Positions 18,902-27,534 of a stretch of 64,000 nucleotides of DNA are shown piece after piece. A model generated the notes under the pieces. That model was not told the origin of the DNA. It saw only the letters and a list, made by a program, of their open reading frames with translations, and searched no databases. How positions within the stretch are numbered: position 1 is the stretch's first letter; each line of letters begins with the position of its first letter. The stretch covers positions 2,175,501-2,239,500 of the forward strand of contig NZ_JAJVCN010000003.1 in NCBI RefSeq assembly GCF_021390435.2. The letters are read 5' to 3'. The stretch comes from Kibdelosporangium philippinense. Its GTDB lineage: Bacteria; Actinomycetota; Actinomycetes; Mycobacteriales; Pseudonocardiaceae. A program made the position numbers and the translations under genes.

Positions 18902-19930
18902 TCAGCGCTGGCTTGACTCCCGGACGGTCAGCGACACCGGCAGTACCTGCCGACGCTGCTCCGGCGGCTGCCCACCGAGCAAGTCCAGCAGCATCTCCAC
19001 CATCTGGGTCACCTGCTCCGCGGGCTCCTGATGCACGGACGTCAACGGCGGGTCCACGGCCAACGCCAGCTTCGGGTTGTCATCGAAGCCCACGACAGCC
19101 ACGTCCTCCGGCACGCGACGACCTGCGGCCTTCAGCGCCCGCATGGCCCCAACCGCCATCGGGTCACTTGCCGCGAACACCGCGTCCAGCCCAGGTTCCC
19201 GTTCCAGCAGCTTCACCATCGCCGCCTCGCCGCCGGTCTGCGTGAAATCACCGTTCTCGGCCCGGCCGTTGGTCGGCAGCCCCTTCTCCGCCAGGGTTTC
19301 CCGCCACCCAGCCAGTCGGTCGATCGCCGCGGGGTGGTCCTGCGGGCCGCATACCGTCACGATGTTTCGCTTGCCGACGCTCAGCAGGTGCTCGACTGCG
19401 AGCCGGGCGCCTGCCGTGTTGTCGTAGTCCACTGTGTACAGGTCCGAGCTTGATCGGCCGGGCCGTCCGCCGAACACCACGGGCACCCGCAACAGCTTCA
19501 GCGCGACCGGCAGCGGATCGCCGCTGTGCGGGGCGAAAACCAGCGCTCCGTCGACGTGGCCGCCGTCGAGGAACTTCATCGTCCGTGGGATGTCGTCGGG
19601 GGCGTCGACGAACATCACGAGCATCTGGCTGCCCCGGTTGGCCAGCTCGCGGAACGCCGCCCGCATCACGATCAGGAAGTACGGGTCGTCGAGGACTTTC
19701 GACTCGGGCTCCGACAACACCAGGGCGACCGCGCCGGTGCGTTTGGTGACCAGCGATCGGGCCGCCTGGTTCGGGGAGTATCCGAGGTCTCGCGCGGCCG
19801 CGAGCACGGCCTCCCGAGCCTTGGAGCTGACGTACATTTCCTCGTTCAGCGCGCGCGACGCGGTCGAGCGGGAGACACCCGCGTATGCCGCGACATCCTC
19901 GAGCGTCGGCCGGTCTTGAGTTGACCCCAC
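18902..19930 (-). CDS. LacI family transcriptional regulator
   Basis: A 342-aa repressor. The N-terminal helix-turn-helix TLEDVAAYAGVSRSTASRAL and hinge helix (NQAARSLVTKRTGAVALV) are typical, followed by a periplasmic-binding-protein-like effector domain with VAVVGFDDNP near the C-terminus. TATGCT lies 6 nt before the GTG, suggesting a leaderless mRNA. It is divergent from the LysR gene; no sugar operon is adjacent, so its regulon is unclear. Confidence 0.92.
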   Translation of the reverse strand: MGSTQDRPTLEDVAAYAGVSRSTASRALNEEMYVSSKAREAVLAAARDLGYSPNQAARSLVTKRTGAVALVLSEPESKVLDDPYFLIVMRAAFRELANRGSQMLVMFVDAPDDIPRTMKFLDGGHVDGALVFAPHSGDPLPVALKLLRVPVVFGGRPGRSSSDLYTVDYDNTAGARLAVEHLLSVGKRNIVTVCGPQDHPAAIDRLAGWRETLAEKGLPTNGRAENGDFTQTGGEAAMVKLLEREPGLDAVFAASDPMAVGAMRALKAAGRRVPEDVAVVGFDDNPKLALAVDPPLTSVHQEPAEQVTQMVEMLLDLLGGQPPEQRRQVLPVSLTVRESSQR

Positions 19931-20004
19931 CTGTAGAGCATAGGCTACCGGGGTCGAAAGATACTGTCACAAAAGCGCCTGTTCACGAGAAGATCTGAAG
20001 CATT

Positions 20005-20853
20005 ATGGAGCTCGGACAGGGACATTTGAAGACGATCATCGCAGTGGCAGAGTGCGGCAGTATCGGCAGGGCCGCGGTCCGGCTCGGCCAGAGCCAAGCC
20101 GGGGTCAGCGGCAACGTCCGGCGGATCGAGAAGTACTTCGGCGGGGAGTTGTTCCACCGGTCGGCTGAGGGCGTACGCACGACACCGTTGGGTGACTGGG
20201 TGCTGGTGAAGGCCAGGGCATTGGCCGCGGATATGGACAAACTGGTGTCGTCCGCGCGCAGTGTGGCCGGCGGGACTGAGCGACTTCGAATCGCGGGCCA
20301 GCCGTGCTCGACGATGCTCGCGTTGATCCCGTTGCTGCCGCGGGATGTCGAGGTGCGAGTGGACCATTCGGCTGACTGGCTGCTGCAGCAACTCAAGGCT
20401 GGGTTGCTGGATGTCTGCGTCACGGCCGAGCCTGCCGGGTTCACCAAGCCGGATGGCGTGCACAGTCAGGTGATCACCGATGAGCCGTGCGTAGTCGGTC
20501 TGTCGCGGCTCCATCCGTTGGCCGCCAAGCCTCGCATCGATCTCGTCGAGCTTTCGGACGCCGACTGGGTCGACAGTCCTTTTGGTAACAGTGGTTTGCG
20601 GCTGGCGTGCCAGCAGGCGGGTTTCGAGCCACGGGTGCGGTACTGGATCGCCGATCCAGGGGCCGCCCATCTCGTCGTACGTTCCGGGCGCGCGGTCGGT
20701 TTGTTCACCCGTGGTGACGGCATCGTTCTCCGGCCTTTGGAAGGCAATCCGGTGTCCCGGCGGACCGTTTTGTACTGGCGTGCCCCGGCTTCGTCATTGA
20801 TTCGGCGGTTAACCAACGTTACAGTGAACAACCGCACAGAAAGCCGTTTCTAG
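20005..20853 (+). CDS. LysR family transcriptional regulator
   Basis: A 282-aa LysR-type protein. The winged helix at the N-terminus reads IIAVAECGSIGRAAVRLGQS with the wing QAGVSGNVRRIEKYFGGELF; a substrate-binding domain follows. It lies about 100 bp upstream of the tyrosinase pair on the same strand, so it may control melanin formation, although LysR proteins usually act on divergent genes. Confidence 0.9.
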   Translation: MELGQGHLKTIIAVAECGSIGRAAVRLGQSQAGVSGNVRRIEKYFGGELFHRSAEGVRTTPLGDWVLVKARALAADMDKLVSSARSVAGGTERLRIAGQPCSTMLALIPLLPRDVEVRVDHSADWLLQQLKAGLLDVCVTAEPAGFTKPDGVHSQVITDEPCVVGLSRLHPLAAKPRIDLVELSDADWVDSPFGNSGLRLACQQAGFEPRVRYWIADPGAAHLVVRSGRAVGLFTRGDGIVLRPLEGNPVSRRTVLYWRAPASSLIRRLTNVTVNNRTESRF

Positions 20854-20954
20854 GCTTTCATCTGGCCGTCTGGTCATCGTGTTTTCCTATGCCCAAAGGT
20901 TTTCCGCTGCTCGGCCGCAGCTTTTCCCGGCACCGCGCGGATAACTTCGATGCC

Positions 20955-21254
20955 ATGTTGAGCAGACGAAAACTGCTGATGACCGGCGCGGCCGCGGTGG
21001 CAGGCGGCGCGGTGATCGGCTGGAACGCACTCGCCGCCCAAACCGACTTCGACGAGATCTACGCGGGCCGCCGAATCCACGGCAGGGGCGAACTCATCTT
21101 CATCGACGGCGACAACGTGCACGTCATGCGCAATGGCGACGGCTCGTACAGCACCTCTATCAACCACTACGAGTCGTTCACCTCACTGCGTGACGCGGCC
21201 AGGAGCGCCGTGGACACGCTCGGCGATCTGCGACCGGTCCTGCACGCGCACTGA
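20955..21254 (+). CDS. melC1: Tyrosinase co-factor / copper-transfer protein MelC1
   Basis: A 99-aa protein with a twin-arginine type signal (SRRKLLMTGAAAVAGGAV), followed by the conserved DFDEIYAGRRIHG and a C-terminal part with HYESFTSLRDAAR. In Streptomyces, MelC1 delivers copper to apo-tyrosinase and carries it out through Tat. I chose ATG 20955, which puts the RR motif at the N-terminus; the frame is open to 20889. The tyrosinase gene follows after 16 nt. Confidence 0.88.
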   Translation: MLSRRKLLMTGAAAVAGGAVIGWNALAAQTDFDEIYAGRRIHGRGELIFIDGDNVHVMRNGDGSYSTSINHYESFTSLRDAARSAVDTLGDLRPVLHAH

Positions 21255-21270
21255 AAAGAGGGGATTATCA

Positions 21271-22086
21271 ATGGGGGTTCGCAAGAACCAGCAGAACCTG
21301 ACCGCGGCCGAGAAAACAAATCTGGTCAACGCCTTGCTGGCGATCAAAAGATCCGGCACGTACGACACGTTCGTCCGGCAACACATCGACCGGCTCAACG
21401 CAGACAGCGACAACGGCACCAGGATCGGCCATCGATCGCCGTCCTTCCTGCCGTGGCACCGGAAGTTCCTGCTCGAGTTCGAACGCGCACTGCAGGCCGT
21501 GGATGCGTCAGTCAACCTGCCGTACTGGGACTGGTCGACGGCAGGCGCCGGATCGTCCTTGTGGGCGACGGACTTCATGGGGCCCAACGGAAGCTCCTCG
21601 CAGAACGGCCGAGTCACCAGTGGTCCGTTCGCGGGATCCGGTTGGCCGCTGTCGGTGCGTAGCGACTCCGCCGGATTCCTGCGCCGAAGCTTTGGCGCGG
21701 GCGGTGTTTCGCTGCCGACGGCCCGGGATGTCCGGACAGTGCTCGACATTCGGACGTACGACACTGTGCCGTGGAACAGCACATCGGCGAGGAGCTTCCG
21801 TAACAGCCTCGAAGGCTTCCGCGGGCCGAACTTGCACAACCGCGTGCATGTCTGGGTGAACGGAACGATGGCCGGCGCGGGATCGCCGAATGATCCGGTC
21901 TTTTGGCTACACCACTGCCATGTCGACAAGTTGTGGGCGGATTGGCAGCTACGCAACGGCAGAAATACCTACACTCCAGTGTCGGGCACCGCCGATGTCG
22001 TGGACATTAACGAAGTCATGCAGCCGTGGGGAGATGTCACACCACGGGACATGCTCGACCATTCCTCGCACTACACCTACGAGTGA
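21271..22086 (+). CDS. melC2: Tyrosinase (monophenol oxidase) MelC2
   Basis: A type 3 copper enzyme that oxidises tyrosine to DOPA and dopaquinone, the start of melanin formation. Copper A histidines: RQHIDRLN, then the pair in IGHRSPSFLPWHRKFLLEFE. Copper B: NLHNRVHVW and FWLHHCHVDKLWADWQ. It has no signal peptide of its own, as expected for a protein carried by MelC1. ATG 21271 is preceded by AAAAGAGGGG. Length (271 aa) is normal. Confidence 0.95.
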   Translation: MGVRKNQQNLTAAEKTNLVNALLAIKRSGTYDTFVRQHIDRLNADSDNGTRIGHRSPSFLPWHRKFLLEFERALQAVDASVNLPYWDWSTAGAGSSLWATDFMGPNGSSSQNGRVTSGPFAGSGWPLSVRSDSAGFLRRSFGAGGVSLPTARDVRTVLDIRTYDTVPWNSTSARSFRNSLEGFRGPNLHNRVHVWVNGTMAGAGSPNDPVFWLHHCHVDKLWADWQLRNGRNTYTPVSGTADVVDINEVMQPWGDVTPRDMLDHSSHYTYE

Positions 22087-22255
22087 GGGTGGTCTTCACG
22101 GCATAAAGATCACAACGCTCCGCGATCGGTCGTACACAGGGTGTTTTCCTTGTACGCCAATAGGTTGACATGGTCGCGATCCGGTAACACGATCGTGGAT
22201 AACGTCGATTTATGGGCCAAGCGTCCACCCTGGACCCTTCCTACGGGAGTTGCCC

Positions 22256-22579
22256 ATGAGCGCCGCGATCCGGCCGCCAGAGGCCGCAACGCCGATCTTC
22301 CGCAATGGCTTCGCCACGACCGCCCTCGCCTTGGGCATCGTCGGCATCGGGTTCGGGCTGTCCGTCTTGTTCGGACTGCTCGCGACCATTTTCGGAGCAC
22401 TGGCCGTACTCTTCGGGGTCATCGGGTTCGTTCGGGCGCGCAAGGGCCGGGCCACCGATGGCGGGATGGCCGCCATCGGTGTGATCGCCGGGCTCATTGC
22501 CGTGCTGATCGGGATCGGGGTCATGGTCGGCCTGCCCGACCAGCCCGATTCCCTGAGTTCTATCGGTTTGCTCGGTTGA
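22256..22579 (+). CDS. DUF4190-type small membrane protein
   Basis: A 107-aa protein with two to three hydrophobic helices around the sequence ALALGIVGIGFGLSVLFGLL and a short basic loop RARKGRATDGG between them, the usual pattern of DUF4190 proteins. Function unknown. ACGGGAG precedes the ATG. Its 3' end overlaps the 3' end of leuA by 20 nt on the other strand. Confidence 0.75.
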   Translation: MSAAIRPPEAATPIFRNGFATTALALGIVGIGFGLSVLFGLLATIFGALAVLFGVIGFVRARKGRATDGGMAAIGVIAGLIAVLIGIGVMVGLPDQPDSLSSIGLLG

Positions 22580-24344
22580 TCGCCGAGACGACGGCCCGCA
22601 GCGAGGCCGTCACGATCGACGAGTCGACGCCGACGCCCCACAGCACACGGTCGCCGACCGCGCACTCGACGTAAGCAGCCGCGCGCGCGTCATCGCCAGC
22701 AGTGAGAGCGTGCTCGGTGTAGTCGAGGACCCGGACGTCGTAACCCACGCTGGCCAGGCCGTCCACGAACGCGGCGATCGGGCCGTTGCCGTTGCCAGTG
22801 ATCTCGTGTGGGTCGCCTTCGACGTGCACGACCGCGGAGATCTCGTCGTGGCCACGGCCGTCGTCAGCCAGCCGGTGCCGTTCCAGCGACAGCGGTGACG
22901 TGTTGCCGAGGAATTCGGCCGCGAACATGTCCCACATCTGGGTCGGGCTGACCTCGCCGCCCTCGGTGTCGGTCATCTTCTGCACCACGCCGGAGAACTC
23001 GATCTGCAGCCTGCGCGGCAGGTCAAGCTGGTGCTCGGTCTTCATCACGTACGCGACGCCGCCCTTGCCGGACTGCGAGTTCACCCGGATGACCGCTTCA
23101 TAGGTTCGGCCGACGTCCTTCGGGTCGATCGGCAGGTACGGGACCTCCCACTCGAAGTGGTCGACCGGGGTGCCCGCCTTGTCGGCGGAGTCGCGCAGTG
23201 CGTCGAAACCCTTGTTGATGGCGTCCTGGTGGCTGCCGGAGAAGGCGGTGAATACCAGGTCCCCGCCGTACGGGTGACGCTCGGCCACGGGCAGCTGGTT
23301 GCAGTACTCGACCGTACGGCGGATCTCGTCGATGTCGGAGAAGTCGATCTGCGGGTCGATGCCCTGGCTGAACATGTTCATGCCCAGCGTGACCAGGCAG
23401 ACGTTGCCGGTGCGCTCGCCGTTGCCGAACAGGCAACCCTCGATCCGGTCGGCGCCAGCCTGGTAGCCCAGCTCGGCGGCCGCGACGCCGGTGCCGCGGT
23501 CGTTGTGCGGGTGCAGCGACAGGATCACCGAGTCGCGGCGCTCCAGGTTGCGGTGCATCCACTCAATCGAGTCGGCGTAGACGTTCGGCGTGGCCATTTC
23601 CACGGTCGCGGGCAGGTTGAGGATCACCGGCCGCTCCGGTGTCGGCTTCCAGATCTCGGTCACCGCGTTGCACACCTCGGCGGCGTACGACAGCTCGGTG
23701 CCGGTGTAGGACTCCGGCGAGTACTCGAACCGGAAGTCCGTATCCGTGTACTTCTCCGCCAGCTCGGCCACCATTTCGGCGCCGGACGTGGCGATCTTCT
23801 TGATGCCCTCGCGCTCCTCGCGGAACACCACGCGGCGCTGCAGGATCGAGGTCGAGTTGTAGATGTGCACGATCGCCTTGTTCGCGCCCTCCAAGGCCTC
23901 GAACGTGCGCTCGATCAGCTCGGGACGGCACTGCGACAGCACCTGGATCCGTACGTCGTCCGGTACCGCGTTCTCGGTGATGATCTCGCGGACGAAGTCG
24001 AAGTCGGTCTGGCTCGCGGCAGGGAAGCCGACCTCGATCTCCTTGTAGCCCATCTTCACCAGCAGCTCGAACATCCGGCGCTTGCGGGCAGGCGACATCG
24101 GGTCGATCAGGGCCTGATTGCCGTCACGCAGGTCAACCGCGCACCAGAGCGGGGCCGTGGTGATCTTTCGGTCCGGCCAGGTGCGGTCGGTCAGCGTCAC
24201 GTCCTCGACCAGCTCGGCGAACGGCCGGTAGCGGTGGAACGGCATCGAGGAGCCGAGCTGGGCGTTCCAACCGGGCTGGTCCGCCGGCGCCGGACGGGCT
24301 GGCCTGCGGATCTTGGACGAACGGAAGTCGGGATTCGTGGTCAT
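22560..24344 (-). CDS. leuA: 2-isopropylmalate synthase
   Basis: Condenses acetyl-CoA with 2-ketoisovalerate in the first step of leucine synthesis. The 594-aa length fits the actinobacterial form. Seen: the catalytic barrel entry LWCAVDLRDGNQALIDPM, metal ligands in LHPHNDRGTGVAAAELG, GCLFGNGERTGN, and a C-terminal LeuA dimer/regulatory domain (around DEISAVVHV onward), the site of leucine feedback in the family. GGAGA precedes the ATG. A leucine-rich leader peptide lies upstream. Confidence 0.97.
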   Translation of the reverse strand: MTTNPDFRSSKIRRPARPAPADQPGWNAQLGSSMPFHRYRPFAELVEDVTLTDRTWPDRKITTAPLWCAVDLRDGNQALIDPMSPARKRRMFELLVKMGYKEIEVGFPAASQTDFDFVREIITENAVPDDVRIQVLSQCRPELIERTFEALEGANKAIVHIYNSTSILQRRVVFREEREGIKKIATSGAEMVAELAEKYTDTDFRFEYSPESYTGTELSYAAEVCNAVTEIWKPTPERPVILNLPATVEMATPNVYADSIEWMHRNLERRDSVILSLHPHNDRGTGVAAAELGYQAGADRIEGCLFGNGERTGNVCLVTLGMNMFSQGIDPQIDFSDIDEIRRTVEYCNQLPVAERHPYGGDLVFTAFSGSHQDAINKGFDALRDSADKAGTPVDHFEWEVPYLPIDPKDVGRTYEAVIRVNSQSGKGGVAYVMKTEHQLDLPRRLQIEFSGVVQKMTDTEGGEVSPTQMWDMFAAEFLGNTSPLSLERHRLADDGRGHDEISAVVHVEGDPHEITGNGNGPIAAFVDGLASVGYDVRVLDYTEHALTAGDDARAAAYVECAVGDRVLWGVGVDSSIVTASLRAVVSAINRANR

Positions 24345-24416
24345 CGAAAGAGGTCTCCAGCTTCATCAGCGGACAACCGGCGGCAACGCTGAGCTCCGCG
24401 GCGGGGAGCCGGTCTG

Positions 24417-24458
24417 TCAGGCCCCGTCGCGGCAGCGAAGCAGGAGGGATCGAGCCAC
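24417..24458 (-). promoter_or_regulatory. leuA leader peptide with Leu-Leu-Leu (attenuator)
   Basis: A 13-codon minus-strand ORF (GTG...TGA) encodes MARSLLLRCRDGA, with three leucine codons in a row (CTC CTG CTT). TAGTCT (24465-24470) lies 6 nt before the GTG, so the mRNA probably starts at the GTG. Between it and leuA are overlapping GC-rich inverted repeats (GCTCC/GGAGC, and ACCGGC/GCCGGT). This fits transcription attenuation by ribosome stalling at scarce leucyl-tRNA, as proposed for actinobacterial leuA genes. Confidence 0.75.
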
Positions 24459-24576
24459 GGCACCAGACTAGCGAGCCGACCCCTGGATGCGTAAAGCAGG
24501 CGTCCCACATGCTGGGCGGAGCCGGTTACTCCGATCAGCGGCGTTTCCGAGGGGTTGCCGAGGTCAACCCCTAGAT

Positions 24577-24876
24577 ATGACTACTCGCAGATGGCATGTG
24601 ACGAGCGGGCGGGGGACGGCGGCTCGGGTGGTGTTCGGGGTCACGGCGGTCTTCGCACTGATCGAAGCCGTGTACATCCTGCTGATCATCCTGGACGCGA
24701 ACACGACGAACGGCTTCTACACGTTCATCCAGTCACTGGCTGAGCCGCTGGCGCTGTTCTTCCCTGGCCTGTTCGCCACGGGCAACTTCAATCTCGACGT
24801 GATACTGAACTACGGCCTCGCGGCGGTGTTCTGGCTGGTCATCGGCTCAATACTGGCAAGGATCATTGGCCGGTAA
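24577..24876 (+). CDS. Small membrane protein, paralogue 1
   Basis: A 99-aa protein with two predicted membrane helices, around VVFGVTAVFALIEAVYILLI and NYGLAAVFWLVIGSILARII. It is clearly related to the protein of the next gene: both share a loop with PLAL, F.DLF/PGLF and the ending NYG.AA.FWL...SIL..II. Function unknown. Divergent from leuA. The ATG is my choice because the hydrophobic segment then starts after a short basic head; the frame is open to 24487. Confidence 0.72.
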   Translation: MTTRRWHVTSGRGTAARVVFGVTAVFALIEAVYILLIILDANTTNGFYTFIQSLAEPLALFFPGLFATGNFNLDVILNYGLAAVFWLVIGSILARIIGR

Positions 24877-24905
24877 CGGATTGTTACTGGTAAGTAGCCA
24901 AAGCT

Positions 24906-24939
24906 GCTGGGCCGTGTCAGACTCCTGATATGGCCCAGC
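24906..24939 (+). promoter_or_regulatory. Hairpin that covers the start codon of the next gene
   Basis: GCTGGGCC pairs perfectly with GGCCCAGC, which includes the last base of the ATG (24930-24932) and the next two codons of the second small membrane protein. The loop is 18 nt. If transcribed, it could hide the start codon. No known riboswitch fold is visible. Confidence 0.4.
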
Positions 24940-25265
24940 ATGCCGAATCCGGGCGCTCGTCGAAGCGCGCGAGTGTGACGCGTGCGCAGGTCGTAGGCAT
25001 CGTGGCCGGTGTGGTCCGGTGGATCGGCCTGCTCTGCACGCTGATTTTGGTGATCCACATCCTGTTGACGGTCGGCAGCGCCAATCCGGCCAACGGGATC
25101 ACGAGTTTCTTCGCGTCATGGGCCGATCCGCTCGCGCTCGGCTTCCGCGACCTGTTCACACCGACCGACCCGAAGGCGTTCGTGCTGGTGAACTACGGCA
25201 TCGCCGCCCTGTTCTGGCTGATCGTGTCGAGCATCCTCACCAAGATCATCCGCCGTTTTGCCTGA
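24930..25265 (+). CDS. Small membrane protein, paralogue 2
   Basis: A 111-aa protein with a basic head (SKRASVTRAQ) and two predicted helices (VVRWIGLLCTLILVIHILL and NYGIAALFWLIVSSILTKII). It shares the ending NYG.AA.FWL...SIL and the PLAL..RDLF loop with the gene just upstream, so the two are tandem duplicates. No function can be assigned. Confidence 0.75.
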   Translation: MAQHAESGRSSKRASVTRAQVVGIVAGVVRWIGLLCTLILVIHILLTVGSANPANGITSFFASWADPLALGFRDLFTPTDPKAFVLVNYGIAALFWLIVSSILTKIIRRFA

Positions 25266-25272
25266 TAGTCCC

Positions 25273-25316
25273 TCGTGAGTGGTTAGGAGGGTTAGAACAC
25301 GCCTAACCACTCACGA
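25273..25316. terminator. 15-bp perfect inverted repeat between convergent genes
   Basis: TCGTGAGTGGTTAGG and its exact reverse complement are separated by 14 nt. It lies between the small membrane gene and the convergent rpiB-like gene and can serve both strands. No U tract is seen. Confidence 0.7.
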
Positions 25317-25324
25317 CAGGCTTT

Positions 25325-25729
25325 CTAGAGCTGCGCGATGTTGGCGGCCTCGTCCGGATCAGGCTCGCTGATACCGAGAAACGCCTTCGTCACCTCGACC
25401 GCGACATCCGGGGCGAGCCGCTTCAGGCTCATCGCAAGGACATTCGCGTCATTCCACTTGCGGGCGCCCTCGGCGATCCAGCGTTCCCACGCCAGCGCGG
25501 CCCGCACACCGGCGACCTTGTTCGCCGCGATCGCGGTTCCCGTGCCGGTCCAGCACATCACGATGCCGAAGTCCGCAGTTCCGTCAACCACAGCTTGGCC
25601 CACTGCCGTGCCCAGCTGTGGCCAGGATTCGCCCTGTGCCGGGCGAATGACCTCGTGCTGCGCCGCGAGGTAGTCCAGCACGGCCTTCGTGGTCTCGTTC
25701 TCGTCGTCTGCCGCGAACGCGATTCGCAT
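25325..25729 (-). CDS. RpiB/LacA/LacB family sugar-phosphate isomerase-like protein
   Basis: The 134-aa product matches the RpiB family, which isomerises ribose-5-phosphate or related sugar phosphates. The active-site segment GIVMCWTGTGTAIAANK is present with the catalytic-position cysteine, as is a region VRAALAWERW...NDANVLAMS. The usual CGTG reads CWTGTG, so the loop has one extra residue. The substrate may differ from ribose-5-phosphate. Confidence 0.8.
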   Translation of the reverse strand: MRIAFAADDENETTKAVLDYLAAQHEVIRPAQGESWPQLGTAVGQAVVDGTADFGIVMCWTGTGTAIAANKVAGVRAALAWERWIAEGARKWNDANVLAMSLKRLAPDVAVEVTKAFLGISEPDPDEAANIAQL

Positions 25730-25743
25730 GCCACGAACCTACT

Positions 25744-26853
25744 TCAGGGCGTGCCGCCGAGCCTGCCGACCACAGCCGTGTGCTGGGTCTCTTCCTCGAC
25801 GATGTCGCCTGCCTTCGACCACGGGGAATCCTTGAAGTACCGGGTCCGCCTGCCGATCAGCTCGCCATTCGCCGGATCCAGCAGGACCTCCTCGCGTACC
25901 TCGAGATTCTCGCCGTACGCGATGCCGACCGAGATCGCCTTCCGGTTGTCCCTGGTGATGCTGTCCTCAAGCGTGACATACGGATGACGGCTCATCATCT
26001 GCATCAAGGCGCGCCGCGTCGGGACCGTGAACATGGTGTCGTTGAAGAGCCCGGACGCGATACGGAAGAACTGCAGCGGTGGATCGGCGTGCGTCGCGGA
26101 CATCTCAGCCACCATCTCGTAGAGCTTGCGCGGATCGGCTGGTGCCTTGACCGGTCCCGAGGCGAGCTGCAGGACGTCCGTCGGCCGACCGGCACAGGGC
26201 TCGTTGGTCATTCCGGCAACGAAGTCGCCGCAAGGTGCGCGTACCTCCCCATCCGGCTCGATGATCGGCATATCAAGGGGAATGCCGTCGGCACGAGCTT
26301 GTTGTTCAGTGCCGCTGATCCACTGACGGTTGTCTGTCGTCCTCGTCCGCCTCAGCCACTCCTGCTGGTGATCCGCGGGAATCCACGTCTCGGTGATGGC
26401 CTCCGCGATGTAGCTGTACGTCGTACCGCTACTTGCCTGGGTGTCGATGCGTTTGAACCACCGATTGGTGGCGTACCGGTACTGGCCCGGCGTCGCCGTC
26501 ACCTTCGCGGCCAACAGGTGCAAGTTGTTCTGTGGTTCGTCAGGCATCGGCGGCATCGGCGCGTGTTGACTGTCCGATGTGGCCGGTGGCCGCGGCATCG
26601 TCGAGTCCGGTTGCGCTGGGCTGATCTCGGTTGGCTGCGAGGTAACCACAAGCACAGCTCCGACCGTGACCACCGCGACGGCGGCTGCCACTGCCGCGAT
26701 GATCAAGGGTCGCCGGCTCCGTCGCGGTGGGGTTTCCGCAGCTGCCTGCATCAACTCCGCACGGACCCGGGTCTGTACTGCCGGATCGACCTGCACGTCG
26801 GCGTAAAGAGCGGCCAACGCGTCATCGAGTGCGCGGTCGTCGTCCTCAGGCAT
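25744..26853 (-). CDS. CU044_5270-like membrane protein, sigma factor partner
   Basis: A 369-aa single-pass membrane protein. A short acidic cytoplasmic head (MPEDDDRALDDALAAL) is followed by one helix (LIIAAVAAAVAVVTVGAVLV) and a large external domain. This resembles the CU044_5270 family found beside ECF sigma genes. The ATG at 26853 has GGAGGG upstream and overlaps the sigma gene by 8 nt, so the two are made together. A role as anti-sigma factor or sensor is likely but not shown. Confidence 0.75.
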   Translation of the reverse strand: MPEDDDRALDDALAALYADVQVDPAVQTRVRAELMQAAAETPPRRSRRPLIIAAVAAAVAVVTVGAVLVVTSQPTEISPAQPDSTMPRPPATSDSQHAPMPPMPDEPQNNLHLLAAKVTATPGQYRYATNRWFKRIDTQASSGTTYSYIAEAITETWIPADHQQEWLRRTRTTDNRQWISGTEQQARADGIPLDMPIIEPDGEVRAPCGDFVAGMTNEPCAGRPTDVLQLASGPVKAPADPRKLYEMVAEMSATHADPPLQFFRIASGLFNDTMFTVPTRRALMQMMSRHPYVTLEDSITRDNRKAISVGIAYGENLEVREEVLLDPANGELIGRRTRYFKDSPWSKAGDIVEEETQHTAVVGRLGGTP

Positions 26854-27409
26854 GGTCGCCCTCCTCTCGAATGCTGGCACGCAGCTGTTTGCGGACTCGA
26901 TGCAGGCGTGACCGGACCGTGCCGACCGGAATGTCCAGCGCCTCAGCCACTTCGACGCTGTCCATCCCGGCCAACGAGACCAACAGCAACACATCACGAT
27001 CGCCTGCCGACAACTGCGTCAATGCCGTTGCGAGACGCCGGGTTGTGGCCTGCGCGTCGACCCGCTCGGCAACAACGCTGTCGTGCCCGTCGACCACGCT
27101 CGCACCGGATGCGCGGGCAGCGATCTCCAACGCCCGGATCTCCGCACGCACGTGCTGACGGATCAGGTTGGTCGCGATGCCGTACAACCAGGTCCGCACG
27201 GCCGCCCTGGACGGGTCGTAGCTGTGGCGACGGTGCAGCGCGATCAGGAAGGTCTCGCTGAGCAGATCGTCGGCCGTGCTGTCGCCGACGCGTCTGGCCA
27301 GATATCTGTGCAGCGCGTCGGCGTACCGGTCGAACAGGACGCCGAAGATCCCGGCGGAATCCGAGCCGCCGAGGTCCGGGCGGTCGCTGCCCACAGTCGT
27401 GGTCCTCAC
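26846..27409 (-). CDS. ECF-family RNA polymerase sigma factor
   Basis: A 187-aa sigma factor. Region 2 is seen as LFDRYADALHRYLARRVGD...DDLLSETFLIAL with RAAVRTWLYGIATN; region 4 as LSAGDRDVLLLVSLAGMDSV and the helix-turn-helix ALDIPVGTVRSRLHRVRKQL. It starts with GTG and overlaps its membrane partner gene, the usual layout for a sigma factor held by a membrane regulator. Confidence 0.92.
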   Translation of the reverse strand: MRTTTVGSDRPDLGGSDSAGIFGVLFDRYADALHRYLARRVGDSTADDLLSETFLIALHRRHSYDPSRAAVRTWLYGIATNLIRQHVRAEIRALEIAARASGASVVDGHDSVVAERVDAQATTRRLATALTQLSAGDRDVLLLVSLAGMDSVEVAEALDIPVGTVRSRLHRVRKQLRASIREEGDHA

Positions 27410-27534
27410 ACCCTTGATTGACAGATGCGGGCACTCGCGTTCACGGGTTCCCAGTATTCAACTTTTGTGCACGTTATGAGATACAACCATTCGGTGAATT
27501 GCCGGGCGGTTGACTTCTGGGTCACATTCGGCTC

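Noticed and set aside
22165..22200. TTGACA as a promoter for the DUF4190 gene
   Set aside because: The -35 box is good but no acceptable -10 box lies at 16-18 bp; not listed as a feature.
23031..24392. 453-codon open frame antisense to leuA
   Set aside because: No family pattern, Val/Arg/Leu-rich shadow; leuA on the other strand has all its motifs.
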